From positions 744,001-808,000 of the forward strand of contig NZ_SACL01000001.1 in the NCBI RefSeq assembly GCF_004005855.1: 64,000 nt of DNA, in the 5' to 3' direction. The translations under genes and the position numbers were made by a program. Positions 36,160 to 44,433 of this stretch are shown piece by piece. Position 1 is the stretch's first letter. Each line of letters begins with the position of its first letter. Below the pieces are notes generated by a model. It saw nothing but the letters and a program-made list of their open reading frames with translations. It made no database searches and was not told the origin of the DNA. The stretch is from Rhodovarius crocodyli. Lineage in GTDB: Bacteria; Pseudomonadota; Alphaproteobacteria; Acetobacterales; Acetobacteraceae.

Positions 36160-38208
36160 ATGCGCACCCGCTTGGCCGTCGATATCGGCGGCACCTTCAC
36201 CGACCTGGTGCTGGAAACCCCATCCGGCACCCATTCGCACAAGCTGCTGACCACCCCCGCCGCCCCGGAAAAGGCGGTGCTGGACGGCACCGAGCAGCTG
36301 CTGGCCAAGGCCGGTGTCTCGCCCGCCGCGGTGGAGCTGGTGCTGCACGGCACGACGCTGGCCACCAACGCCCTGATCGAGCGCAAGGGTGCCCGCACCG
36401 CGCTGATCACGACCGAGGGTTTCCGCGACAGCGTCGAAATCGCCTATGAGCACCGCTTCGCGCAGTACGACATCTACATGGAGCGCCCGGCCCCGCTGGT
36501 CGCGCGTCCGCTGCGCCTTGAAGTGCCCGAGCGTATCGCCGCCGACGGCGAGGTGCTGATCCCGATGGACGAGGCCGCCTTCGACGGCATCGTGGAAACC
36601 CTGAAGGCCAACCGCATCGAGGCGGTGGCCGTCTGCTTCCTGCACGCCTTCACCAATGACGCGCATGAGCGCCGCGCCGGTGAGATCCTGGCGGCGAAGC
36701 TGCCGGGCGTTTCCATCTCGCTGTCCTGCGACGTGTGCCCGGAAGTGCGCGAATACGACCGCGCCAGCACCACCATCGCCAACGCCTATGTCCGCCCGCT
36801 GATGGATACCTACCTGGCGCGGCTGCAGCAGGGGCTCGCGGCCTTCGGGGTGGCGTCTCCGGTGTTGATGATGATGTCCTCGGGCGGGTTGTGCACGGTG
36901 GAGGCCGCGCGGCTCTACCCCGTGCGCCTCGTTGAGAGCGGTCCCGCCGGCGGCGCCATCCTGGCCCGCCAGGTCGCCGCGCAGAATGAGCTGGAGAAGG
37001 TTCTCGCCTTCGACATGGGCGGCACCACCGCGAAGCTGACCCTGATCGAGAAGGGCCGGTTCCACATGGCCCGCAGCTTCGAGGTCGCGCGCGCCTATCG
37101 CTTCGTGCAGGGCAGCGGCCTGCCCATCCGCATCCCCGTCATCGAGCTGGTGGAGATCGGCGCGGGCGGTGGTTCCATCGCCCGGCGCGACGCGCTGGGC
37201 CGCATCCAGGTGGGTCCGGATTCCGCTTCCTCCGTCCCCGGCCCGGCCTGCTACGGGCTGGGCGGCACCGACCCCACCGTGACCGACGCCGACCTGCTGC
37301 TGGGCCGGCTGGACCCCGCGCGCTTCGCGGGCGGGCGGCTCGCGCTGCATGAGGACAAGGCGGCCGCCGCCATGGCGCCGCTGGGTTCAGATGGCGCGGT
37401 CGGCATCGCCGAAATCGTGGACGAGACGATGGCGAGCGCCGCGCGCGTCCATGCCGTGGAAAACGGCGAGGACACCGCGGGCCGCACCATGATCGCCTTC
37501 GGCGGCGCGGCCCCGCTGCACGCCGCGCGTCTGGCGCAGAAGCTCGGCATCCGGCGCGTGCTGGTGCCCAAGGGTGCGGGCGTGGGGTCTGCCTATGGCT
37601 TCCTCGCGGCGCCGATCGGGTTCGAGGTGGTGCGCACGCGCTACATGCGCATCGCGACGCTGGATGCCGCCGTGCTGGACGCGATGTTCGAGGACATGCG
37701 CGCCGAGGCCGAGGCGGTGGTGCGCCAGGCCGGCCCGAAGGGTGAGCTGGTGGAAACCCGCACCGCCTTCATGCGCTATCGCGGCCAGGGCCACGAGATC
37801 AGCGTGACGGTCACGCCCGGCGCCACCGCCGAAAGCCTGTATGCCGCCTTCGTCGAGAGCTATCGCGGCGTGTTCGGCCGCGCCATCCCCGGCCTGCAGG
37901 CCGAGGTGATGACCTGGGCGCTGTCGCTGAGCGAGCCGGTGGCCGACCCCGACAAGGTCGTGGCGGTGCCGGCCCTCGCGGCCCCCGCCCCCATCGCGCT
38001 TCGCCCGCTGACCGACCCGGCGGACGGCATCACCCGCGATGCCGCCGTGCAGCCGCGCGACAGCCTGCCCGCCGGGACCCAGGTGCCCGGCCCCGCCCTG
38101 ATCATCGAGGACGAGACCACCACCGTGGTGCCCTTCGGCTGGACGGGCACGATCAACGCCGCGGGCCAGATTCTGCTGGAACAGAGCCTGCTGGAGACCA
38201 CGCCATGA
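36160..38208 (+). CDS. Hydantoinase A/oxoprolinase-type subunit
   Basis: 682 residues. ASKHA ATPase fold: phosphate-1 motif DIGGTFTDLV at the N-terminus, HGTTLATNALIERKG, and FDMGGTTAKLTL in the middle. The family splits cyclic amides (N-methylhydantoin, 5-oxoproline) or carboxylates ketones using ATP. Subunit B overlaps by 4 nt (ATGA), the usual heteromeric arrangement. The gene follows the TTT binding protein by 40 bp, so the substrate is probably the imported compound. The exact compound is not readable from sequence. Confidence 0.9.
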   Translation: MRTRLAVDIGGTFTDLVLETPSGTHSHKLLTTPAAPEKAVLDGTEQLLAKAGVSPAAVELVLHGTTLATNALIERKGARTALITTEGFRDSVEIAYEHRFAQYDIYMERPAPLVARPLRLEVPERIAADGEVLIPMDEAAFDGIVETLKANRIEAVAVCFLHAFTNDAHERRAGEILAAKLPGVSISLSCDVCPEVREYDRASTTIANAYVRPLMDTYLARLQQGLAAFGVASPVLMMMSSGGLCTVEAARLYPVRLVESGPAGGAILARQVAAQNELEKVLAFDMGGTTAKLTLIEKGRFHMARSFEVARAYRFVQGSGLPIRIPVIELVEIGAGGGSIARRDALGRIQVGPDSASSVPGPACYGLGGTDPTVTDADLLLGRLDPARFAGGRLALHEDKAAAAMAPLGSDGAVGIAEIVDETMASAARVHAVENGEDTAGRTMIAFGGAAPLHAARLAQKLGIRRVLVPKGAGVGSAYGFLAAPIGFEVVRTRYMRIATLDAAVLDAMFEDMRAEAEAVVRQAGPKGELVETRTAFMRYRGQGHEISVTVTPGATAESLYAAFVESYRGVFGRAIPGLQAEVMTWALSLSEPVADPDKVVAVPALAAPAPIALRPLTDPADGITRDAAVQPRDSLPAGTQVPGPALIIEDETTTVVPFGWTGTINAAGQILLEQSLLETTP

Positions 38209-39758
38209 ACGACATCCGCCTGCAGGTGATGTGGAACCGCCTGCTTTCCGTGGTCGAGGAACAGGGCCGCACCCTGGTCCGCACCGCCTTCTCCACCAGC
38301 GCGCGCGAGGCCGGCGACATTTCGGCCGGCGTGTTCGACGTGCAGGGCCGCATGCTGGCCCAGGCCGTGACCGGCACGCCGGGGCACATCAACTCGATGG
38401 CGCGCAGCGTGAAGTTCTTCCTCGACCGCATCCCGGCCGAGACGATGAAGCCGGGCGACCACTATTTCACCAACGACCCCTGGATGGGCACGGGGCATCT
38501 GTACGACATCGTCGTCACCTCGCCCGCCTTCCATAAGGGCAAGCTGGTCGGCCTGTTTTCCTGCACCGTGCATGTCGTCGATATCGGCGGCATCGGCATG
38601 TCGTCGGACGCCAAGCAGGTCTATCAGGAAGGGCTGCGCCTGCCGATCATGCCCGTCGCCCGCCAGGGCGTGGTGGATGAATGGATCATGGACCTGGTGC
38701 GCGCCAATGTGCGTGAGCCGGTGCAGGTCGAAGGCGACATCTACGCGCTGATGGCCTGCAACGAGACGGGCGAACGCCGCCTGTCCGACATGCTGACCGA
38801 GAACAACCTCGACGACCTCGAAATGCTGGGTGAGCACATCATCACCCGCAGCCGGGCCGCGATGCAGGCCGAGATCGCGAAGCTGCCCAAGGGCAGCTGG
38901 TCCAGCCACATGCGCATCGACGGCATGGAGGCGCCGATCGACCTGCACGCCAAGCTGACGGTGCATGACGACCATATCGAGGTGGATTACGCCGGAAGCT
39001 CGGGCCAGAGCGGCTTCGGCATCAACTGCCCCTATTGCTACACCGATGCCTACACCGCCTTCGGCGTGCGCTGCATCGTGGGGCCGGAGGTGCCGAACAA
39101 CTACGGCAGCCTGGAAGTCATCAAGGTGACGGCGCCGGAAGGCACCATCGTGAACGCGATGTTCCCGGCTGCCGTGAACGCCCGCAGCACCATCGGCCAC
39201 ATGCTGCCCGACGTGGTCTACGGCGCGCTGGACCAGGCCCTGCCCGGCCGCGTGCCGGCCGAGGGCACGTCCAACCTGTGGAACCTGAAGCTGGGCGCGG
39301 GTTCCGGCCTGACCGGCCCCACCGAGAACCCCTTCATGGTGGTGATGTTCCATTCGGGCGGCGCGGGCGCGCGCCCGAACCAGCACGGCCTGTCGGCCAC
39401 GCCTTTCCCCTCCGGCGTGAAGAACGTGCCGGTCGAGGTCACGGAAACCGTGGCCCCGCTTGTGGTGTGGAAGAAGGCGCTGCGCGACGGTTCGGGCGGT
39501 GCGGGCAAGTGGCGCGGCGGCGACGGGCAGATCATGGAGGTCAGCCACCGCCATAATGAGCCCTTCGCGATCTTCGCCACCTTCGAGCGCGTGAAATACC
39601 CCGCGCGCGGCCGCAACGGCGGTGCGGATGGCGCGAACGGCGTGGTGCGTCTGGGCAGCGGGCCGGATCTGCGGCCCAAGGGCATGCAGGTGATCCCGGC
39701 CGGCGACCGGCTGGTGGTGGAAATGCCGGGCGGCGGCGGCATGGGCACGCCGGATTGA
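38205..39758 (+). CDS. Hydantoinase B/oxoprolinase-type subunit
   Basis: 517 residues. HyuB family: AFSTSAREAGDISAGVFD, TPGHINSMARSV, YFTNDPWMGTGHL (candidate metal and substrate residues) and the C-terminal GAGKWRGGDGQIMEV segment. Partner of the A subunit, with which it overlaps. Last gene of the three-gene operon; the 58 bp downstream hold no clear terminator. Confidence 0.9.
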   Translation: MNDIRLQVMWNRLLSVVEEQGRTLVRTAFSTSAREAGDISAGVFDVQGRMLAQAVTGTPGHINSMARSVKFFLDRIPAETMKPGDHYFTNDPWMGTGHLYDIVVTSPAFHKGKLVGLFSCTVHVVDIGGIGMSSDAKQVYQEGLRLPIMPVARQGVVDEWIMDLVRANVREPVQVEGDIYALMACNETGERRLSDMLTENNLDDLEMLGEHIITRSRAAMQAEIAKLPKGSWSSHMRIDGMEAPIDLHAKLTVHDDHIEVDYAGSSGQSGFGINCPYCYTDAYTAFGVRCIVGPEVPNNYGSLEVIKVTAPEGTIVNAMFPAAVNARSTIGHMLPDVVYGALDQALPGRVPAEGTSNLWNLKLGAGSGLTGPTENPFMVVMFHSGGAGARPNQHGLSATPFPSGVKNVPVEVTETVAPLVVWKKALRDGSGGAGKWRGGDGQIMEVSHRHNEPFAIFATFERVKYPARGRNGGADGANGVVRLGSGPDLRPKGMQVIPAGDRLVVEMPGGGGMGTPD

Positions 39759-39816
39759 TGCAACCCAGCGCGTGAGCGGCGTTTATCCTCTGGTGCCCAG
39801 AGGATAGGCGACGCCC

Positions 39817-40656
39817 ATGAACATCCTGCGCAAGGCGGCCACGGCACTTTTGCTGGCCGCCACGCTTTCGGCCTGCGCGATGACGCCGCCGGCCCCCGCC
39901 GAGAGGGTTCTCGCCTCCGGCCGCAACTACCTTCTGCTGGATGCGCGGCGGGGTCTGGGGCCCGCGCCGCTGGTGGTCGCCCTGCATGGCGGCGGCGGGT
40001 CAGCCAGCTTCATGATGCAGCGCTGGGCCGACACGGCGCGGGAACAGGGCTTCATCCTGGCCGTGCCCAACGGCACGGGCCGCATGCCCGGTGCCGGCAC
40101 CTGGAACGCCAGCGGCTGCTGCGGTGAGGCCCAGGGCCAGCGCGTGGACGACATCGCCTTCATCAATCAGGTGATCGCTGACGCGGTCGGCGCGGCGCAG
40201 GTCGATCAGTCACGCATCTTCGTGGTGGGCTTTTCCAACGGCGGCATGCTGGCCCACCGCATCGCCATCGCCGAGGGCCGGCGCCTGGCCGGGGTGGCGG
40301 TGGTGGCCGGCGGCATGTTCGGCGACGAGGCGCCAGCCCAGGCCCCGGTGCCCATGATGATGATCCATGGCCGGCGCGACACCGCCGTGCCGTATGAGGG
40401 CGGCGTCAGCCCCAACCCGCGCGTGGCGCGGTTCCAGACCCAGCCCTTCCTGCCGGTGCGGCAGGCGCTGGAGTACTGGCGCCGCGCCGACGGCTGCACC
40501 GATGCCCGTGCCGTGGAGACCGAGGGCGACGCGACCATCGAGAACTACGATGGCTGCGCCGTGCGCCTGGTCAGCCTGAACCAGGAGGAACATGGCTGGC
40601 CGCGGGGCACGACCGCCATGATCTGGAACTTCTTCCGGGCGCTGCCTAGTCGGTGA
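39817..40656 (+). CDS. PHB-depolymerase-like alpha/beta-hydrolase lipoprotein
   Basis: 279 residues with a lipoprotein signal (lipobox LSAC, Cys near residue 21), so likely membrane-anchored in the periplasm. It has an alpha/beta-hydrolase core with the nucleophile Ser in GFSNGGM, the oxyanion region ALHGGGGS and a catalytic His in EEHGWPRG. The pattern fits the LpqC/short polyhydroxyalkanoate depolymerase or feruloyl-esterase-like group. It is a single gene converging on and overlapping a TTT binding protein gene by 11 nt. Confidence 0.85.
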   Translation: MNILRKAATALLLAATLSACAMTPPAPAERVLASGRNYLLLDARRGLGPAPLVVALHGGGGSASFMMQRWADTAREQGFILAVPNGTGRMPGAGTWNASGCCGEAQGQRVDDIAFINQVIADAVGAAQVDQSRIFVVGFSNGGMLAHRIAIAEGRRLAGVAVVAGGMFGDEAPAQAPVPMMMIHGRRDTAVPYEGGVSPNPRVARFQTQPFLPVRQALEYWRRADGCTDARAVETEGDATIENYDGCAVRLVSLNQEEHGWPRGTTAMIWNFFRALPSR

Positions 40657-41614
40657 CGGTGATGCCCAGCTCCCGCACCAGCGGGCGCCAGCGGGCATCC
40701 TCGGCGGCCAGGTATCGCGCGCTTTCGGCCTGGCCCAGGCCGACCACCTCGGCGCCCTGCTGGGTCATGCGCTCCCGGAAGGCAGGCGCCAGGGCGGCCG
40801 TGGTGGCGGCTTCCGCCAGGCGGGCCATGATGGCGTCCGGCGTGCCGGCGGGGGCCATCAGCATGGACCAGATGGAACCGGAGATCGCGGGATAGCCCTG
40901 CTCGGCGGCCGTGGGCACGTCGGGGAGTGCCGCGGAACGGCGCGGGTCGAAGGTGGCCAGCGCGCGCAGGCGGCCTGCCTGGATGTTGGGCAGCACCTCC
41001 AGCGTCGGGCCAGGATAGAAGCGCAGGATGCCCGCGATGGTGTCCGTCATGCCCTGGGCCGGGGTGCGGTAGGATACCTGGACGAGGTCCAGCCCCTCCT
41101 GCTTCGCCAGCAGCGCGGTGATGAGGTGCAGCGGAGAGCCGGGGCCGGGCGAGCCGTAGGTGGCGCCGGGGTTCGCCTTCGCCCAGGCGATGAACTCCCG
41201 CATGTTGGTCGCCGGGATGGCCGGGTTCACGGTCAGCACCAGCGGGTAATAGGCCAGCAGCGAGATCGGCTTCAGGTCCTTCGCCGGGTCATAGCCGGCG
41301 TTCGGCATGAACATGGGCGTGATGTAGCTGGGCGGGGGCGCCAGCAGCAGCGTGTAGCCGTCGGGCGCCGCGCGGGCGACCTGTGCCGCGCCCAGCGTGC
41401 CGATGGCGCCCGGGCGGTTGTCCACCACCACAGGCTGGCCCCAGGCCTGCTGCAGGGCCTGGCCCAGGGCGCGGGCCATGATGTCGGACGCGCTGCCGGG
41501 GCCGAGCGGCACGATGATGGTCACGGCGCGCGCGGGGAAGCTCTGCGCCAGCGCGGGGGTGGCCAAGAGGGGCGAGGCAAGCAGGGACAGGCCCTGGCGG
41601 CGGGTCAGGCTCAT
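40646..41614 (-). CDS. TTT-type (Bug) periplasmic substrate-binding protein
   Basis: 322 residues from the ATG at 41614 (MSLTRRQGLSLLASPLLATPA, signal peptide ending after ALA). Bug family features: AVTIIVPLGPGSASDI, PVVVDNRPGAIGT and AAPDGYTLLL. It is divergent from the GntR gene; the shared 203-bp region carries a GTCATACAA box and a 12-bp palindrome. It could supply the substrate for the enamidase-like/DUF1185 enzymes. That link is inferred from position only. Confidence 0.88.
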   Translation of the reverse strand: MSLTRRQGLSLLASPLLATPALAQSFPARAVTIIVPLGPGSASDIMARALGQALQQAWGQPVVVDNRPGAIGTLGAAQVARAAPDGYTLLLAPPPSYITPMFMPNAGYDPAKDLKPISLLAYYPLVLTVNPAIPATNMREFIAWAKANPGATYGSPGPGSPLHLITALLAKQEGLDLVQVSYRTPAQGMTDTIAGILRFYPGPTLEVLPNIQAGRLRALATFDPRRSAALPDVPTAAEQGYPAISGSIWSMLMAPAGTPDAIMARLAEAATTAALAPAFRERMTQQGAEVVGLGQAESARYLAAEDARWRPLVRELGITVTD

Positions 41615-41674
41615 CGCTGGTTCTCCAACGGGCGCGGCGGCGCGGTTTCGCGGAATGCGGTTTCTGATACTACT

Positions 41675-41683
41675 GTCATACAA
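41675..41683. promoter_or_regulatory. GTCATACAA box in TTT/GntR divergent promoter
   Basis: GTCATACAA within the imperfect palindrome TCATACAATACGA (41676-41688). The same 9-mer is at 44398-44406 between the DUF1185 and EthD-like genes. FCD-type GntR regulators bind short AT-rich palindromes, so the box may be their site; assignment is inferred. Confidence 0.4.
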
Positions 41684-41760
41684 TACGATAATCTGGACAG
41701 GCGGACCGGTCCCTGTCAACAAACGGCTTGCACGCGAAATAAGCGCGCGGGGCCTCGCTG

Positions 41761-41772
41761 CCTGTCGACAGG
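41761..41772. promoter_or_regulatory. Perfect palindrome CCTGTCGACAGG upstream of gntR
   Basis: Identical to the site at 28535-28546. Another inverted repeat (gacagg around 41695 and cctgtc around 41712) lies just upstream. It is 45 bp before the chosen gntR start, consistent with autoregulation. Confidence 0.45.
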
Positions 41773-41817
41773 GCCCGCGTGCCGCATTACGCGGCAGCCG
41801 TGATGGAAAGAGATGAG

Positions 41818-42474
41818 ATGAACAAGTTCGACCTGCGCGTCTCCGAGGGGCCGAACCTGGTGCGGGACGAGGCGCTGCGCCGCCTGCGCGCCGCCATCGT
41901 CGACGGCGTCTACAACCCCGGCGACCGGCTGATCGAGCGCGAGCTGTGCGAGCGCATGGCCATCAGCCGCACCTCCGTGCGGGAGGTGCTGCGCCAGCTG
42001 GAATCCGAGCAGCTGATCCGGGTGGAGCCTCGGCGCGGGCCGGTGGTCGCGGCCATCTCGGCCGAGCAGGCGCGCGACATCTACGAATTCCGGCGCATGC
42101 TGGAGCCCGCGGCCGTCCGGCTGTTCATGGAGCGCGCCGGCAAGACCGAGCTGAAGCAGCTGCGCGCCGCGATCGAGGCCTTCCGCACGGCGGTGGAGAC
42201 GACCCATCTGGGCGGCATGGTGGAATCCATGGCCGACTTCTACGAGACCCTGTTCCGGGGCGCCGGCAACAGCGAAATCCGCGCCGTGGGCGGCCGCATG
42301 CTGGCGCGCATCAGCGCGCTGCGCCGGGCCAGCATGTCACGCCCCGGCCGCGCGCCGCACAGCCTGCGAGAGATGGAGCAGCTGTGCGCGGCGATCGAGG
42401 CCGGGGACAAGGACAAGGCCGCCGAGGCCGCGGCGCGGCATGTGGATGAGGCGCGGGCCGCGGTGCTGGGGTGA
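41818..42474 (+). CDS. GntR-family regulator, FCD (FadR-type) subfamily
   Basis: 218 residues. Winged HTH (LRAAIVDGVYNPGDRLIERELCERMAISRTSVREVLRQLESEQLI) is followed by an all-helical FCD effector domain, whose typical metal-ligating Asp/His positions are partly visible (FYETLF, HVDEA). The start ATG at 41818 has GGAAAGAG upstream; ATG 41803 is an alternative. FCD regulators respond to organic acids. It lies next to the enamidase-like gene and a TTT binding protein, and is the most likely regulator of this region. Confidence 0.9.
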   Translation: MNKFDLRVSEGPNLVRDEALRRLRAAIVDGVYNPGDRLIERELCERMAISRTSVREVLRQLESEQLIRVEPRRGPVVAAISAEQARDIYEFRRMLEPAAVRLFMERAGKTELKQLRAAIEAFRTAVETTHLGGMVESMADFYETLFRGAGNSEIRAVGGRMLARISALRRASMSRPGRAPHSLREMEQLCAAIEAGDKDKAAEAAARHVDEARAAVLG

Positions 42475-42573
42475 TTCTGTTCTTTTCTGGAAACTGGGTG
42501 TGGCGCCCGCGCTGAACGGCACCACACCAGGCTCGAAAAGTCCTTTTGCTTCTTTTTCTTCAGGAAAAGAAGA
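42475..42573. repeat. AT-rich structured repeat at convergent gene ends, copy 2
   Basis: Directly after the gntR stop and before the convergent amidohydrolase stop (42582). The segment 42532-42573 matches copy 1 (31694-31735, inverted) at 40 of 42 positions. Its hairpin is 42549-42558 with 42563-42572 (one T-G pair). An inner stem pairs ctgggtgtggcgcc (about 42493-42506) with ggcaccacaccag (42518-42530). It should terminate both converging genes. Confidence 0.75.
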
Positions 42574-42581
42574 TCACTGCT

Positions 42582-43778
42582 TCAATGCGCCGCCCCGGAG
42601 AAGTCCATCGGCAGCCTGCACTGTGCCACCCGCACATTGCGGATCGCCGCCGGAGTGTTCCGGCTGCGCCCGACGAAGCGCGGCACCGCATCGGTGAACA
42701 CCGCCGCCACCGCCGGCACGTCGCCGTTGCTCAGCGCCGTCAGGGCGTTGTCGCAGGCGCCGCCGGCGCAGGCGTCGATCAGCACCACATCCGCGTCCTT
42801 GCCCACCTGCAGGAATCCGCTGTTGAGGCGGTAGGTGCGGGCATTGTTGCCGGTCGCGGCCGCAATGGCGCGGGTGGGGTCCATCCCGGCCAGGCTGGCC
42901 AGGTGGCTGATGGTGTAGAGCATGCCGAGCGGCATGATGCCGCTGCCGGTCGGCGTGTCGGTGGCGATCAGGAGGCGCTCGGGCTGCCCCGCCTCGTCCA
43001 GCAGCTTCCAGGTCTTCAAGGCGGTGCGCAGATTGCCCGCGGTGCAGATCTGCATCGCGACATCGCTCTCATTCACCAACCGGGCGAAGCCTTCCTCAGG
43101 CATGGCGACGGGGCCGCCATTCACGTGGAAGGAGACATGGGCGTTGGCGGCAAGAACGTGTTCGGCCCAGATGCCCGAGGAGCCTGGGATGGAGGAGCCG
43201 CCCGTGTGCATGGTGGTGACCATGCCGTGCTTGCGGGCCCAGCCCATGGGTTCGGCATAGCCATAGGGCGTCTCGAAGGCGCCGAAACCGGCCTTGGCCA
43301 GCCACAGCCCGGCCGCCGCCAGCTCCGCGATATCGGCCTCGGTCAGGCCGGGCTCCAGGATGATGGAGCCGGCATGCACCCGCATCCCGCCGGGGCGGTA
43401 GTTCAGGAAACACGCGCGCGCGGCCAAAGCCAGCGCCTTCACCCCCGCCGGGTCCTTCGGGCGGCCGGGCACATGCACCTCGGAGGCGGTGATGGAGCTG
43501 GTCACGCCGCCATGCAGGTAGCTTTCCAGGAAGCCCACCACCTTCTGGCGCGGGGTATAGTCGCCGAAGGTGATGTGGACGTGGCTGTCGATCAGCCCCG
43601 GCATGGCGATGGTGCCGGCGGCATCCACCACCACATCGGCGGCCTCGATCTGCGAAGGCGTGACGCTGCCCACCGCGGTGATGACGCCGTCCTCCAGCAG
43701 GATGGCGTCACCCGGGGCGGTGGGGGCGTTGATGTCGCCCGTGACGATGCCGCCCAGGTTGACGATGGCGGTCCTCAA
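42582..43778 (-). CDS. Amidohydrolase resembling enamidase
   Basis: 398 residues of the amidohydrolase superfamily. Metal motif His66-x-His68 in DSHVHIT, later His191 (MHTGG), His218 (FHVNGG) and Asp274 (TDTPTGSG). The run TPRQKVVGFLESYLHGGVT, PGRPKDPAGVKALAL and HTGGSSIPGSS recalls the enamidase of nicotinate breakdown in Eubacterium barkeri, which opens a cyclic enamide; this comparison is from memory. Cytoplasmic; no signal peptide. Its start overlaps the upstream DUF1185 stop by 4 nt. A ring-opening role on an N-heterocycle is inferred. Confidence 0.8.
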   Translation of the reverse strand: MRTAIVNLGGIVTGDINAPTAPGDAILLEDGVITAVGSVTPSQIEAADVVVDAAGTIAMPGLIDSHVHITFGDYTPRQKVVGFLESYLHGGVTSSITASEVHVPGRPKDPAGVKALALAARACFLNYRPGGMRVHAGSIILEPGLTEADIAELAAAGLWLAKAGFGAFETPYGYAEPMGWARKHGMVTTMHTGGSSIPGSSGIWAEHVLAANAHVSFHVNGGPVAMPEEGFARLVNESDVAMQICTAGNLRTALKTWKLLDEAGQPERLLIATDTPTGSGIMPLGMLYTISHLASLAGMDPTRAIAAATGNNARTYRLNSGFLQVGKDADVVLIDACAGGACDNALTALSNGDVPAVAAVFTDAVPRFVGRSRNTPAAIRNVRVAQCRLPMDFSGAAH

Positions 43779-44347
43779 CGCAGGCCGTCCTTGCCCCCGA
43801 TCTCGCTGGCCTTCAGGCCACCGACGCGGGCACCGATACGGCCGCGATTGGCCAGCACGACGATCAGCGCGACCTCATCCGGGGCGGGGGTGTCGGGCGG
43901 CAGGGTGACGGAGACGCCGTCATAATGGCTGCGCACATACAGCGCGTCCTTATGCGCCAGCGGCACGTCGATCAGCACGCCAGGGCCGGCCAGCTTGGTG
44001 AAGGACGGGATCCAGGCCATGGCACCGCCGACCGCCAGGCGCATCGGCTCGGCGAAGGTGGTGGTCAGCATGGCGTTGGCGTGTTCCTGCTCGCCGGCGA
44101 TGCCGACGACGCCGCCCTTGCCGTAGCTCTCGATCGGCAGGCCGCCCATGGCCTCCACGGCGATCCTGGCCAGCAGCTCGCCCACGGCCTCGCTGTCGGC
44201 GGTCATCTGGGACAGGTCCTCGACATACCGGCCCGCGGCGGGGTTCTTCACCACCGCGATGGCCGCCACCTTGCGCAGCGGCGCCTCACCGCCCGGCGCG
44301 ATGCGGTTCTCGACGGTGGTCATCCAGCGGCGGATCTCGAGGGCCAT
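43775..44347 (-). CDS. DUF1185 'amino acid synthesis' family protein
   Basis: 190 residues. Recognised by KVAAIAVVKNPAAGRYVEDL, GGLPIESYGKGGVVG, HANAMLTTTF and a C-terminal ALIVVLANRGRIGARVGG. The family (PF06684 type) has structures but no proven reaction, and members often sit beside amidohydrolases and TTT binding proteins. It precedes and overlaps (ATGA) the enamidase-like gene, so they probably act in one pathway. Confidence 0.82.
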   Translation of the reverse strand: MALEIRRWMTTVENRIAPGGEAPLRKVAAIAVVKNPAAGRYVEDLSQMTADSEAVGELLARIAVEAMGGLPIESYGKGGVVGIAGEQEHANAMLTTTFAEPMRLAVGGAMAWIPSFTKLAGPGVLIDVPLAHKDALYVRSHYDGVSVTLPPDTPAPDEVALIVVLANRGRIGARVGGLKASEIGGKDGLR

Positions 44348-44397
44348 GGAATTTCCTTTGCAGGCTGCGTTGCGTGTTTCGGTGATCTTATCATATC

Positions 44398-44406
44398 GTC
44401 ATACAA
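44398..44406. promoter_or_regulatory. GTCATACAA box in DUF1185/EthD-like divergent promoter
   Basis: Second copy of the 9-mer found at 41675-41683, here preceded by a related TCATATC. It lies in the 86-bp region between the two divergent genes. Common control with gntR is suggested. Confidence 0.4.
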
Positions 44407-44433
44407 GAACACCGCAACCATGGAGTGGCGCGC

